A stretch of 64,000 bases of DNA, taken from contig JANCYW010000011.1 of assembly GCA_026184775.1 (NCBI GenBank), positions 124,001-188,000 on the forward strand, read 5' to 3'. This DNA is from Cyanidium caldarium (taxonomy: Eukaryota; Rhodophyta; Bangiophyceae; Cyanidiales; Cyanidiaceae). Below are positions 36,971 to 49,168 of this stretch, piece by piece (position 1 is the first letter of the stretch; every line of letters begins with the position of its first letter). The notes under the pieces were generated by a model. It did no database searches, was not told the DNA's origin, and saw nothing but the letters and a program-made list of their open reading frames with translations. Position numbers and translations under genes: made by a program.

Positions 36971-38047
36971 ATGGACACCGATGAGGCGTGTCTATCGCGA
37001 CTGGAAGGGTTGCTATACGGTGAGGAGACGGCCGCAGGCGGCATCACTTTGAGGCACGCGAAAGCGCTGCTGCAGGTGGACTGGGAGACGGCGCGGCGGG
37101 TGTGGAAACGGCGGGCGGGAAGCGCGAGTGCGGATCGAGTGTTGCGGGTGCGGCTGCGTACGGACGCCGAAGACGGTGCGGTGCGGCTGAAGTGGATCAA
37201 GGTGGCCGCTGATGCGGACGGCGCGGATACGGTAGTGTACGGGATAGTGCGGGACGACAGTGCGCTGCCGCAGGGCGATGGGTCGGTGCTGGTGGGCGCG
37301 GCGGCCACGGTGGTGACCGAGCCGGCGCTAACGCTCGCTGAGGTGGATGCGGTGGCGGTGCAGGGCGCGGCCCAGGAGCGGGCGTTGCGGAGAAAAGCGT
37401 TCATGATGGGAGCGGACGGTGGGGAGATCGTCGGTGGTGCGCGCTCGTCGATCGCGGAGGCCGGTTCGGGTGGCGATGCGGGAAGGAGCACGGCAGACCG
37501 CGATGGGGCCGCTTCCAAGACACAGACGGTGCCCGCGGGCAAGCGCACGGCGGGCAAACGGGTATCGCTATCGCCGGCGGGTGTAGCGGAGGAGCAGCCT
37601 CCCGCGATTCCCCCAACGAGTTGGACGGAGGGAGGGCGGACGACGGGAGCAGAGGCGGAAACTGCCGTGAAGGCCGCGGCGACTGATGTGAGGCGTCGCA
37701 CCAGACGCATCATCCAGGAGGAGCTGAATGAGGATGGCGAGATGGTGTGTCGGGCGGTGGAGGTGCCGGTCGACGAGGGAAACAGGAGCGGGGACGCGAT
37801 GGCGAATCGACCTTTCGCAAACACACTCGCCTCCACCGACCGCCACGCTGGCAACACTGCAGATGGTGCAATGGCCATGGATGTCGAGCTGAACCAGTTC
37901 ATCCGATCGGTGGCGTCGGACGAGCAGCGCCACGACAGGCAGATTACACGGCCCGACGCGGCGGAGACCGCCGACGGCGCATTGCCCAAAAAGCCCAAAA
38001 TGGACAAGCAGCGCGGCATACGGAGCTTTTTCGGCGCCAGAGCCTAG
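36971..38047 (+). CDS. POLD3: DNA polymerase delta subunit 3 (POLD3/Cdc27-like)
   Basis: A 358-residue protein assigned to the third subunit of DNA polymerase delta. The N-terminal 50 residues (LEGLLYGEETAAGGITLRHAKALL) fit the winged-helix start that binds the B subunit. The middle is Ala/Gly/Thr-rich and disordered. A conserved block, RRRTRRIIQEELNEDGEMVC, matches the family's kKR.vldEEG.mVt segment. The C-terminus carries a perfect PCNA-binding PIP box, QRGIRSFF (Q347, I350, F353, F354). ATG 36971 is the first in frame. Sequence similarity is otherwise low, as usual for this fast-evolving subunit. It is divergent from HPPK-DHPS (236 bp). Confidence 0.78.
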   Translation: MDTDEACLSRLEGLLYGEETAAGGITLRHAKALLQVDWETARRVWKRRAGSASADRVLRVRLRTDAEDGAVRLKWIKVAADADGADTVVYGIVRDDSALPQGDGSVLVGAAATVVTEPALTLAEVDAVAVQGAAQERALRRKAFMMGADGGEIVGGARSSIAEAGSGGDAGRSTADRDGAASKTQTVPAGKRTAGKRVSLSPAGVAEEQPPAIPPTSWTEGGRTTGAEAETAVKAAATDVRRRTRRIIQEELNEDGEMVCRAVEVPVDEGNRSGDAMANRPFANTLASTDRHAGNTADGAMAMDVELNQFIRSVASDEQRHDRQITRPDAAETADGALPKKPKMDKQRGIRSFFGARA

Positions 38048-38165
38048 TCGCTCAAACTGCAACGCCATGCACACGGCCGACCGACGATGCCCGATATTTA
38101 TTCCCTCTCGGTCGGTGCAGAGCCTAAAACACCGACAGACGCCCAATTTTGGCGGGGGGGGGCGC

Positions 38166-39785
38166 TCATAAGACGCGCACCAGCATTTTGTTCTTCTTGC
38201 CGGCCGCCAGCAACAGCAGGCGTCCGTCGATCAGATCCGCCTCGTGCACCGAGCGGCTCTCGTCGGTGACGCGCTCGTTATTCAAGTACGCGCCGCCGTT
38301 GCGGATCAGCCGCCGCGCCTCGTTTTTGCTCTTTTGCAGGCCGGCGCGCACCATCAGCTCCACCACGCTGGCGCCGACCACTTGACCGCGCGGCACCTCC
38401 GCGCCGGGCATGTCGGATGCAATGCTCTCCAACAGCGCCGCGCTGAGCGGCGGCGCCGAGGCGGCCGCGTTACCATACCCGTCGGCGGCATCGCTCCCGA
38501 TACTCGCGCCCGGATTCACCACGCGCCCGGGCGAGGCGATGGCGGTGGCTGCCAGTGCCGCCTGCACGCCGACCTCGCCGTGCACCAGCCGCGTCACCTC
38601 CGCCGCCAGCAGGCGTTGCGCCGTGTTGGCCACATAGTCCGCGTCGTGAAGCATCGAATGCTCCAGCGCGTCCACCTGCTCCAGCGGCAGAAACGTCAGC
38701 CGCCGCAGGTACCGACACACGTCCTCGTCGGACACCTTGAACAGAAACTGGTAAAACTCGTACGGGCTCAGCCGGTCCGGCGCCAGCCACACCGCACCTT
38801 TCTCGCTCTTGCCCAGCTTGCGCCCGTCGCTGGTGGTCAGCAGCGGAAACGTCAGTCCGTACACGCTGCCGCCGAACAACTTGCGGGTCATCTCGGTGCC
38901 GGTCACGATGTTGCCCCACTGATCCGAGCCGCCCGCCTGGATGGTCACGCCGTGCGCGGAGTACAAGTACGCGAAATCGTATCCCTGCAACAGCTGATAG
39001 GAGAACTCAGTGAACGAGATGCCCTCTTCGCTGTGCAGGCGCGTGCGCACCGCGTCTTTGCTGAGCATGTTACCCACGCGCGCCAGTTTGCCCACGTCGC
39101 GCAAAAAGTCCAGAAACGAGAAGCGCGACAGCCAGTCGTAGTTGTTCAGCACCAGCGGCTCGGTGAAGCGGGCAGCGTCGCCGGTGAATTCCAGCACCTG
39201 CCGCAGGTTGCCCTCGATGCCGCGCAAGTTGCGCTCGATGGTGTGCTGGTCCAGCAGCGGTCGCTCGGTGCTCTTGCCCGACGGGTCGCCGATGCGAGCG
39301 GTGGCGCCGCCCATCACCGCCACCGGCTTGTGCCCGAACCGCTGAAACCATCGCAGCACCAACAGACCCAGCAGGTTGCCCACGTGCAGCGAGTCGGCCG
39401 TCGGGTCGAAACCGACGTACACCGACACCGGGCGCCGGCAGAGGGCGTAGATTTCATCTGATGTCACCGATTCGATCAAGCCTCGGGACTCCAACGCGCG
39501 GATGACGTTGGTGTTGGCGTCATCGACGGGAGCGCCAGGCTGCACGGGCGACTCGGTCGTCTGACCTCGGGGCGACCGGTCGGACGGCGTGGAACACCGC
39601 AGCCGCGACGAATGAAAAGATGCAGACGGCAGCAGTCGTCGCGGTGTGCACGTCAGCCACGGACGTTGGAGGGCGGTACGCTTGGCGGCAATCCAAGCGG
39701 CGTCCGCAGCACTGCAGCCACCCGGCAGCCACCGCCACCTCCGCACCGCTCCCGTGCGTAACGTGCCAGTAAACGTGCAAAACAT
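38166..39785 (-). CDS. Bacterial-type tyrosyl-tRNA synthetase, organellar
   Basis: A 539-residue class I synthetase. The HIGH motif reads HVGN at 134-137, the KMSKS motif reads KLGKS at 323-327, and an S4 RNA-binding domain ends the protein (QKSKNEARRLIRNGGAYLNN). GGSDQWGN, which positions tyrosine, is intact. This TyrS form serves organelles in eukaryotes. ATG 39785 adds an Arg/Trp/Ser-rich presequence of about 70 residues ending near LLPSASFHSSRL, good for mitochondria or dual targeting. A short insert rich in Gly/Ala lies before the S4 domain. A run of nine or more G residues sits just past the stop (about 38153-38162). It is divergent from the SDR gene (318 bp). Confidence 0.95.
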   Translation of the reverse strand: MFCTFTGTLRTGAVRRWRWLPGGCSAADAAWIAAKRTALQRPWLTCTPRRLLPSASFHSSRLRCSTPSDRSPRGQTTESPVQPGAPVDDANTNVIRALESRGLIESVTSDEIYALCRRPVSVYVGFDPTADSLHVGNLLGLLVLRWFQRFGHKPVAVMGGATARIGDPSGKSTERPLLDQHTIERNLRGIEGNLRQVLEFTGDAARFTEPLVLNNYDWLSRFSFLDFLRDVGKLARVGNMLSKDAVRTRLHSEEGISFTEFSYQLLQGYDFAYLYSAHGVTIQAGGSDQWGNIVTGTEMTRKLFGGSVYGLTFPLLTTSDGRKLGKSEKGAVWLAPDRLSPYEFYQFLFKVSDEDVCRYLRRLTFLPLEQVDALEHSMLHDADYVANTAQRLLAAEVTRLVHGEVGVQAALAATAIASPGRVVNPGASIGSDAADGYGNAAASAPPLSAALLESIASDMPGAEVPRGQVVGASVVELMVRAGLQKSKNEARRLIRNGGAYLNNERVTDESRSVHEADLIDGRLLLLAAGKKNKMLVRVL

Positions 39786-40103
39786 CCTCAGCGATGCTAT
39801 TGGACGACAAGGATCAGTGATGTGGTCCTGGCATGGGTCTCGAGCGTCCGACTCATCCACTCCCGGGCGACATGACGAGGCGAAGCGCAGCTTCGACGCT
39901 GTGAGGGGAGCGTCGGTCATCGCCTGCGACGATCGGCGATGCGCTTGCGCGTCGCACGGCTCGTGCCGACCGGTGGGGAGATGGTCGCGTGCTACACAGG
40001 GCATCACCGTGCTCGATCTGTGTTCGCATAGCGCGCATAGATGAAAGAGTCGCTGCAAGCCACTTCTGGCTGAATTTGGTGGCACTTCATCCTCTCCGAG
40101 ACG
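39786..40103. other. Shared upstream region of TyrRS and SDR genes
   Basis: 318 bp between two divergent starts. The TyrRS frame remains open through it on the minus strand, but the earlier in-frame starts lie in sequence unlike a targeting peptide. No motif was recognised. Confidence 0.4.
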
Positions 40104-41003
40104 ATGTGGAATGGCCGGTCAGTTTTCTCCACCGATCTACGCACCACCGTACTCGCGGCGACGGCGATCACCTGTCTACTCCTCTGGTTGCTGTGGCCGT
40201 CGCGCACCAGGCGACGATGCCGCTGGTACTTTGCCGGCAAGACGGTGTGGGTCACTGGCGCCTCCAGCGGGATCGGGGAGGCGTTGGCTCGGCTGCTGGG
40301 CACGCAGCTGGGTGCGCACGTCATCCTCAGTGCGCGTCGCGTACCGCAACTGCAGCAGTTGGTGCACGAAATTCGGGCAGCTGGCGGCCGCGCCGACTGT
40401 GTAGCTCTGGACGCCTCGCTCAGCTACGACGATGTCCGGCGCGTCGTGTCCCAGGTGGCCGCCGCCGGCGTGCAGGTGGCCGTGTTGAACGCTGGGGTAA
40501 ACCACGGCGGCGAGGCGTTCGCCAATCTGCATGCGCAACAGATAGACAACGTGTTGAACGTGAACCTCCGAGGCACCATGTTCACCGCGCACGCGCTGTT
40601 GACCGAGGCAACGACACTGCAGTGCATCGCGGTGATCTCGTCACTCGCTGCTTATCGCGGCCTGCCGGGCGGCACGGTGTACGGCGCCACCAAGGCCGCT
40701 CTGTGCAGTTTTGTGGATGGGCTGCGGGTGGAGATGCGGCACGCGTCCCACACTCCGGTGCACCTGATGTGCGTCTGTCCGGGGTTCGTGCGCACGCCGG
40801 CCATCGAGCACCGCCAGCACCCCAAACCCTTTCTCATGGAAGCTGAGGCGGCCGCCTGGCACATCGCCGATGCCGTCTCGCGCCAGACCGCCCACTACGG
40901 TTTCCCCTGGGTTATGGAGCAGCTGGTGATGCGTATCGCCCGAGGGTGTCCGCGTGCCCTGTACGAAACCGTGTTAGGACGCACATGGCATCTTCCTGGA
41001 TAA
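40104..41003 (+). CDS. Membrane-anchored short-chain dehydrogenase/reductase
   Basis: A 299-residue classical SDR behind an N-terminal transmembrane anchor (about 15-32, LAATAITCLLLWLLW followed by basic residues). The cofactor site is TGASSGIG (51-58). The LNAG motif stabilises the sheet, the catalytic Ser is in VISS (about 179-180), and YGATK gives Y193 and K197. The layout resembles DHRS7-type or 3-ketodihydrosphingosine-reductase-type ER enzymes that act on lipids or steroids with NADPH. The basic residues after the NAD(P) fold (SARRV) favour NADPH. The substrate cannot be assigned from sequence alone. Confidence 0.85.
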   Translation: MWNGRSVFSTDLRTTVLAATAITCLLLWLLWPSRTRRRCRWYFAGKTVWVTGASSGIGEALARLLGTQLGAHVILSARRVPQLQQLVHEIRAAGGRADCVALDASLSYDDVRRVVSQVAAAGVQVAVLNAGVNHGGEAFANLHAQQIDNVLNVNLRGTMFTAHALLTEATTLQCIAVISSLAAYRGLPGGTVYGATKAALCSFVDGLRVEMRHASHTPVHLMCVCPGFVRTPAIEHRQHPKPFLMEAEAAAWHIADAVSRQTAHYGFPWVMEQLVMRIARGCPRALYETVLGRTWHLPG

Positions 41004-41258
41004 AATGCAAGAGTGGCTGGGTAGGCAAGTATTTGGGGCATTGTACGGGCACTCCATGCTGAGGTGGTCTCTGGGCGCCTCCAAACGGGCACCGACGCTG
41101 GTATTTGAGGTTGCCCGTTGACATCGACGCGTTTCTTTCGCCTCGGGAACTTCGTCTGCGGTTTCGTCCCGACAGGACACCGTTGTCCCACCGGCACACA
41201 CCGAGGTACCGTCGCCTCTGCTTCGGCGCCTCGTCTCGCTTGACATCCTTTCCCATCC

Positions 41259-44200
41259 ATGCAGACGGTTGACGATCCCACACGAGTGGACGAGGAGGAT
41301 GACACGCCGGCGGCACTGCAGGCGGTCAAGTACCGGGCGCTGCGGGCGGATCTGGCGGCGGTGTTGTCGCGCTTCGAAAAGGCCAACGACTGGGCAGACT
41401 ACGCTTCGCAGCTCGGAGAGGTGCGTCGGTGTCTGCAGCGACACGCGCAGCACTCGTTTGTGCCCGAGAAGCACGTGTTGGCCAAGTGGCTGGCGCACTG
41501 TCTGTGCGCCGGCTTTCCGACCGGCCTGCACCTGAAGGCACTGGACGTGTACGAGATGGTCTTCAAGCGCATCGGACAGCAGCGTTTGGCGCGAGACTTG
41601 CCGCTGTACGCCGCAGGGCTGTTTCCACTGCTGAGTTATTGCGCTATGTCGGTGCGTCCGCGGCTACTGGAGATATACGCCAAGTACATCGTGACGCTGG
41701 GCACGGTGGGCGGCGACGACACCAACACCGCCGCGGCGACGGTGAAGAGGCGCAAGAAAAAGTCGGTCATTGCATCCAGCATGAACAAGGCGTTGGCATC
41801 GCTGAAACTCACTCGGAAACATCACGGAACGGAGGCGGGTGCGCGTTCCGCAACCGCCTCTGAGGAGGCCGGCAGCAGCGCGGCGCCGAAATCGGGCGCG
41901 GAAGCGGCAGCCTTGTTGGACGCGAACGCCGAGAACGCCGCAGCACTCTCCACAGGATCCGGAGCAGTCGCCGAAGAGGACGCCGCCGCCGCAGCAGCAG
42001 CAGCAGCGGCGGCAGCATCCGCCAATCTGGTGGAATTCTCCGACTCCTCGTCAGACGAGGAGTCGGGCGCGGAGCGCATGTGGGCCGGCGCGGATACGGC
42101 GACCGACGATACCCTGTCATCCCCGGCGGCATCGCGGCCGCTGTCGTTCATGCTCGATGGAATCGTGCGCTCGCTGCTGCCCGGCTTGGACGAGAGCGGC
42201 AGCACCGAAGCGGATGTGGCGGTCGTGAGCAAGGTGCTCGACCTGTTGAGCGCGGTGCGGCAGAACGTCGCCTCGGATGCGGCCTTCTGCGCGGCCATCT
42301 GGCGCGCCATGCTCGACTTTGAGACCGACAAACTGATGCTGACGCAGTACGGCGCGGCACTGGTACAGAGCGGTGTCGGCTGGCGCATGGCCTATAGCGA
42401 GTGGCGCTCGATGGCGTCCAGCGCGCCTGGCTCCGAGGCGCACGGTATGTCCGCGCTTTCAGCGAGTGCCGAGCGGGCCGCAGCCGTGTCTGGTGCCGCT
42501 GGTGGTGATGCGGCGGCGCCTTCTTCTGAATACTCGGCGGTATCCCGACTGCGTCTGCAAGCACTGGTGTACCTGTTGTTCTTGTCGGAGGAGGCACGTG
42601 ACGCCCAACGTCCTCGCTCCCCGCAGCGCGTATCGCTGGCGAGCCTCTTCTTCGACACCGCTCTGGTGACGCGCGCACTGTCCGCAGCGCTGGAGGACCG
42701 CAACGCGCTAGTGTTGCGACACGCTCTGGACCTGGTGGTGAGCACGTTCGCCTTTGGAGTTGGTCGTGCTGGCGATGCAGAGCGAGCGGCGGCCGATGAC
42801 GGTGCACCGACGGGCATGCAAGTGAGGGATGCTCCGATACGTCTCCCGGTGGTGCAGTCGGTGGTGCTGATGCAGCGGGTGTTGCGCACGTTGCTGCGCC
42901 GCGATTTATCGCTGAACAAGCGGGTGCACCAATTTTTGGAATTGCCCGGCTGCGAGCCGTTGGTGATGCGAGCGTTGGAGCAAGAGTGGAGGGCGGCCGG
43001 CGCCGTACCGCTCACCCGAGCGGTGTTCGATGTTTCAACCGACGACCGCGGCGATGCGGTGGCGATAGGTACGGACGGGAGGCGCGACGACAACGCCGCT
43101 GCACCGTTTCCGTCTGTCAGCAGCAGCGATGCTGTCACCGGTTTGCGCGTGTTTCTGATGGTGGCCCAGCGGCCATCGTTGGCCGGCCGGCTGGGCTGGG
43201 AGTTTGTGGCCAGCGCCACGCGACTCGCCCACGCGTTGCTCGGTGCTGGTAACACTGCGTGGGCGGACGAGAGACCCAGTGCGGCGGAATCCGAAGCGGT
43301 GGCGACGTCGTTGTTTGCCGAATTGGCCGAAGCCGCGGCGCCGCCGGCAGGCACGTCCCTGCCGCTATCGCCGTCGCCTGCCGCGGAGACGACCGCGGTG
43401 GCGCGCGAACTGTATGACGCGCTCGGCCGCGGGGCGATCTGGCGGGCGCTGGCAGCCACGCTGGAGCAACTGCGTGCATGCTCGCAGTCGATGCGGACGC
43501 TGGCACCGTTGTCCGACTATGTGGCCTTCGTGGTGGACGAGGTGGGCGTGTCCGCGGATGTGGCCTGGACGGACGTGCTGCAGGTGCTGTCAGCGTACAT
43601 CGAACTGTGCGGACGCGGCTGCGGCAAGGCACCGACGGCTTCCTGGTACGGCGTTGCTGCCGTCTGGGCGCCTGCGCTGAGCACCCTGGCGCGCACTGTG
43701 GCCAGCGTGCGCCGACTGTCATTGGACGCGACGGCGGCGCGCGATTGCGCCGAGCGCATGCAACAGCTGTTGGAGGCGGCGGTGCACCAATTGTGGCAAC
43801 CGTGGGCGCGCGCCGTATTCTCAGCGACCGATGAGGGTGGCGACGCCACGACAACTGCCGATGCGCTGCGATTCGACAGCCCGCCGTGGCTGGTGGCTCA
43901 GGCCGAAGCCACCTCCGACGCCCTGGCCGAATGGGTGCGCGCGATACTCATCGCCCCGCAGCCGCTCAGCAGTGCCGTCGCCCGCGCCGCCGTCCGCCAG
44001 ACGCTGCACTGCACCCGCCAACTGTGTCTGAGTCGGGAGGCGCCGGTCAGCATCCACGGCCTGGAGCTGTATCTGGACGTGGTGGATCTGTGTGCGCTGC
44101 CGGCGCCCGCCCAGGCAGCACTGGCGGCGGAGTTGACACCGCCCGCCGAACGAGAGCAGGTGCTGGGGGGCTGCTGGCGCCTGTTACACCCGGCGCTGCC

Positions 44201-45461
44201 GACGTGCACACCGCGACTGGCCGCCATGTGGTACTCGATGCAGCAGCTGTACCCGGTGGAGTGCCGCGACCTGGTGGCCGACCGCCTGCTGCTGGGCGCG
44301 GCGGACGAGCGCGTCGCCGCCATGGACACCTTCCGGGCGGTGTTCCGCCATGCCCGCGAGCTGCAATTGTCACAGTCGCTGCCCAGCGCTTGCACCCTGC
44401 TGGTGCTGGACGGTCTGGCCAGCGATAACACCGCCGTGAAGGAGGCGGCCGCGCGCTTCGTGGACGAGTCGCTGGTGCTGGCGCCGGAACGCGTCATCGG
44501 CCCGCTGCTGGGACTGGTGCTGCACGAGTCGTTCCCGCTGCAGAACGAACGCCTCGAGTTTGTGACCCGGCCGGATCTGCCGCGCGTCACCTACGCACTG
44601 CAGACGCTGGCGGCGGTGTTGCGCGCCTGCCGCAAACCGAGCGCCGGCGCGCGCCCCACAGCACCCACGCTGCAGCTGCGCACCGATGAACAGCTGTTTC
44701 GAGCGTTGCAACAACCGCCCAGCGCCCCGATAGCGGCCGCGGTGACCGCGTTGGGCGGCCCGGAGGATTTGGTCAGCGACGGCGACTATTTGGATGCGTG
44801 CGCGTTTGCGGCGCTGTGGTATATGCGAGCGCGCTGGTCGGCAGCGGCCGCGCGACAGATGCTGCTGTATGATGAGGGAGAGGCGGAGGGCAGAGAGGCG
44901 GAGGATGCGCTGTATTGGGCGTTTATCTCCGCGCGTCACGCGGCGACCGATCTGGTGTTGGCGGTGCTGGAGGTGGCAGCCAGTGAGGCGCACGGCAACC
45001 GCGCCATGGCGTTGTGCAACGACCTGACCAAGCCATTGTTGGCGGTGATGGCCGGAGGAGCGGAGCAGCCGGAAGCAGGTGGCGGCGAGGGCGCAGCGGA
45101 TCGACACGATGCCACCGTACGGCTGTTGCTGGCGCGCGCTCTGCAGATGATGATATCGGTTCACGGCAGCTACTTTGTGGAGCAGCGGCCGCCGCGGCAT
45201 GGCGACGGAAGCGCCTCCAGCTCACCAGCCCGAGCTGGGTTGGGAAACGCGGAGGCGCTGCCCGACGGAGCGCACCCGGTATCGACGGCGACGGGTGAGA
45301 GTCGATCCAAGCGCAGCGGCGGCCGCAAGTCGCACAAATCGTCCCGCAAACCGTGGTCCATCAGTGCCACTTGGATGAAACTGGGCGGCGGGCGTCCGGT
45401 CAACGCCCATGCAACGTCCTCCGGCACGCATACCTCTTCCCAGGGTGTGGTGGAGAAGTAA
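41259..45461 (+). CDS. DOP1: DOP1 (Dopey) family trafficking protein
   Basis: A 1400-residue protein whose N-terminal 150 residues are strikingly Dopey-like: SRFEKANDWADYASQLGEV, then HLKALDVYEMVFKRIG, RLARDLPLYAAGLFPLLSYCAMSV and LLEIYAKYI. In yeast and animals DOP1 binds MON2 and acts in endosome-to-Golgi traffic and organelle positioning. The rest is helical-repeat-like, interrupted by Ala- and Ser-rich inserts (one coded by GCA repeats near 41990-42020). It is shorter than animal DOP1 (over 2000) and somewhat shorter than yeast (about 1700). No membrane helix or signal peptide was seen. The longest gene in the window, with no sign of an intron. Confidence 0.88.
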   Translation: MQTVDDPTRVDEEDDTPAALQAVKYRALRADLAAVLSRFEKANDWADYASQLGEVRRCLQRHAQHSFVPEKHVLAKWLAHCLCAGFPTGLHLKALDVYEMVFKRIGQQRLARDLPLYAAGLFPLLSYCAMSVRPRLLEIYAKYIVTLGTVGGDDTNTAAATVKRRKKKSVIASSMNKALASLKLTRKHHGTEAGARSATASEEAGSSAAPKSGAEAAALLDANAENAAALSTGSGAVAEEDAAAAAAAAAAAASANLVEFSDSSSDEESGAERMWAGADTATDDTLSSPAASRPLSFMLDGIVRSLLPGLDESGSTEADVAVVSKVLDLLSAVRQNVASDAAFCAAIWRAMLDFETDKLMLTQYGAALVQSGVGWRMAYSEWRSMASSAPGSEAHGMSALSASAERAAAVSGAAGGDAAAPSSEYSAVSRLRLQALVYLLFLSEEARDAQRPRSPQRVSLASLFFDTALVTRALSAALEDRNALVLRHALDLVVSTFAFGVGRAGDAERAAADDGAPTGMQVRDAPIRLPVVQSVVLMQRVLRTLLRRDLSLNKRVHQFLELPGCEPLVMRALEQEWRAAGAVPLTRAVFDVSTDDRGDAVAIGTDGRRDDNAAAPFPSVSSSDAVTGLRVFLMVAQRPSLAGRLGWEFVASATRLAHALLGAGNTAWADERPSAAESEAVATSLFAELAEAAAPPAGTSLPLSPSPAAETTAVARELYDALGRGAIWRALAATLEQLRACSQSMRTLAPLSDYVAFVVDEVGVSADVAWTDVLQVLSAYIELCGRGCGKAPTASWYGVAAVWAPALSTLARTVASVRRLSLDATAARDCAERMQQLLEAAVHQLWQPWARAVFSATDEGGDATTTADALRFDSPPWLVAQAEATSDALAEWVRAILIAPQPLSSAVARAAVRQTLHCTRQLCLSREAPVSIHGLELYLDVVDLCALPAPAQAALAAELTPPAEREQVLGGCWRLLHPALPTCTPRLAAMWYSMQQLYPVECRDLVADRLLLGAADERVAAMDTFRAVFRHARELQLSQSLPSACTLLVLDGLASDNTAVKEAAARFVDESLVLAPERVIGPLLGLVLHESFPLQNERLEFVTRPDLPRVTYALQTLAAVLRACRKPSAGARPTAPTLQLRTDEQLFRALQQPPSAPIAAAVTALGGPEDLVSDGDYLDACAFAALWYMRARWSAAAARQMLLYDEGEAEGREAEDALYWAFISARHAATDLVLAVLEVAASEAHGNRAMALCNDLTKPLLAVMAGGAEQPEAGGGEGAADRHDATVRLLLARALQMMISVHGSYFVEQRPPRHGDGSASSSPARAGLGNAEALPDGAHPVSTATGESRSKRSGGRKSHKSSRKPWSISATWMKLGGGRPVNAHATSSGTHTSSQGVVEK

Positions 45462-45767
45462 ACGTGAGCACACGATAGGTGCCCAGCGGCACGATGCGCA
45501 TGGACGGCTCGCGGGGTCGCCTCCCGCGCGCGCGCGCGTGTGTGTGGTTCGGTGTCGTCGTGCCGAGGTGCCGTTGCGGCGACGCGGTGCCCCTGCAAAG
45601 TGTACAGTCGGGAGCGGAGCATCGTGTGCCATGGCAGAGGGTCCATGAGGTAGCGTGGTAAGTGGGGGGAAGGTCATGAAGGGGGCAGCACCCAGTAGAC
45701 GGCGGCACAGTCGGCAGCGACGGACTGGATGGGTCCGTAGACGACAGCGGTCGCACAGGGTCACCGG
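45462..45767. other. Gap before endonuclease V
   Basis: 306 bp. A perfect GTAAGT (45658-45663) resembles a 5' splice site, but no ACTAAC-like branch site lies between it and the endonuclease V start, so an intron is not proposed. Nothing else was recognised. Confidence 0.4.
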
Positions 45768-46685
45768 ATGCACGGACCGCAGTGTGGGGAGGGCGACGGC
45801 TTGCCCTGGACGAATCGAGCGACCGATTTCCTGCGTCTGGAAGAGGAGCAGCGGCTGAATAGCCAGAGGGTCGTCCGCCAGTACGACGGGCCACCGCTGG
45901 ATGGACGCTCTACCCGAGTGGCCGCGGCCGATGTGCACTGGAGTGAGGAGCGGCCGGTGGCGGCGCTGTGCTTGCCAGGACCGCAATATGTCCGGCAAAC
46001 GTACCCGTCGCCACCGTTTAACACTGCCATACCGTATCGCGCCTCGTTTCTGGCGGGGCGCGAGGCGCCGCTGCTCGCACCGCTCATCCGCCGACATCGT
46101 CACCAATGGGACGTGCTGCTGGTGGATGGCAACGGTGTCCTGCACCCGCGGCGGTTCGGTTTGGCGTGTGCGCTGGGCGTCGCGCATCAGGTGCGCACCG
46201 TGGGCGTGGCCAAGTCGTATCACTACTTCGAGCACGACCGGTGGGAGGCGGCGGTGGAGGCGAGCGGCGCTGTCCCCGCAGAGTGGATGGCGACGCTGAC
46301 GACGGATGCCGGCGAGCGGGAGAGATGGCACGGTCGCCTTCAGTACCGCACCGAACGGGATATCGTGCGGGTGATGCATAACGATCCGCAGTACGCCACC
46401 GTATTGCCGTTGGTGATGCAGTGGCACCGCCGACCGGATGGTGGGGATTCGCCCCGTACGCATCGGGAACGTGCAGCGCCAACCGCTGCGGCAACGACTT
46501 TTTCCGAGGTGCTCGGCGCGGCGGTGCGCACCGGTCGCCAAGCGCATCACCCGGTGTACGTGTCGATCGGTCACCGGGTGTCGTTGGAGGTGGCGGTGCG
46601 TATCGTGCAGCGCACCGCGCAGCGATATCGCCTGCCGGAGCCGCTGCGCCTGGCGGACCAATGCGCCCGCGGCACGTTGAGATGA
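45768..46685 (+). CDS. ENDOV: Endonuclease V
   Basis: A 305-residue nuclease that cleaves next to inosine, in DNA in bacteria and mainly in RNA in animals. Metal and catalytic residues align with E. coli Nfi: D55 in AAADVHW, E99 in FLAGREAP and D120 in VLLVDGNG. The HPRRFGLACALGV stretch and the C-terminal SIGHRVSLEVAVRIV and YRLPEPLRLAD are also typical. The strand-separating wedge PYIP of characterised enzymes reads PYRA here (89-92), keeping only Pro-Tyr. The first 25 residues are not conserved. No targeting signal is evident. Confidence 0.93.
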   Translation: MHGPQCGEGDGLPWTNRATDFLRLEEEQRLNSQRVVRQYDGPPLDGRSTRVAAADVHWSEERPVAALCLPGPQYVRQTYPSPPFNTAIPYRASFLAGREAPLLAPLIRRHRHQWDVLLVDGNGVLHPRRFGLACALGVAHQVRTVGVAKSYHYFEHDRWEAAVEASGAVPAEWMATLTTDAGERERWHGRLQYRTERDIVRVMHNDPQYATVLPLVMQWHRRPDGGDSPRTHRERAAPTAAATTFSEVLGAAVRTGRQAHHPVYVSIGHRVSLEVAVRIVQRTAQRYRLPEPLRLADQCARGTLR

Positions 46686-47159
46686 TGGGAGGCAGGGAGG
46701 ACGCAGGAATTTCCGCAACGGTTGTGGTGTGTGGCTCGCGGTGATGACCGGTATGCGCACCGCTAACGATCGCTTCAGGAAGGGCCGTCCGATGGGCGCG
46801 TGCTCGTGCAGGACGCGCCATGACGAGCGGGACGCGCCAGTGCGCCGGGGAGGGCGTGTGTATGCGGGCACAGCTGCGTTGGCTATCCGAGGCGGGGCGA
46901 ACCGGCTTGTGCGCGCACACCCTCCCTGTCTCTGAGCGAGCACCGTCGCCATCACAGCAGATCACCACCGGTGTGTGTGTGTGTGATGGAGACTGAACCA
47001 CAAGACGTGAGAACGACTCTTGCCTGCCTGCCTCCGATAAAGTACCTCCCTCGCTTGCCGCTCCGAGCACTGCCATCGTCCTACATCTTTATGAGACCGA
47101 CCGGTGGACATGATGCCTCCGCTGCCACATCTCTGCGCTCTTCTTCTCACGCGTTTGCA
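46686..47159. other. Gap between endonuclease V and HSP60 3' ends
   Basis: 474 bp, long for a convergent gap in this genome. It has a (GT)7 tract (46971-46984) and a CGCTAAC followed by CTTCAG near 46761-46777, but no donor. Box C/D-like words occur without pairing ends. No gene is supported. A non-coding RNA cannot be excluded. Confidence 0.35.

Positions 47160-49168
<2,009 letters not shown>

Noticed and set aside
45658-45663. Perfect GTAAGT donor upstream of endonuclease V
   Set aside because: No branch site or convincing acceptor follows before the coding start, and the coding frame needs no splicing.
46761-46777. CTAAC plus CTTCAG acceptor-like pair after endonuclease V
   Set aside because: No donor and no downstream exon on that strand; the spacing is too short compared with the HSP60 intron.
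46686-47159. Possible box C/D snoRNA in the gap before HSP60
   Set aside because: C- and D-like words are present but too far apart and without a terminal stem.
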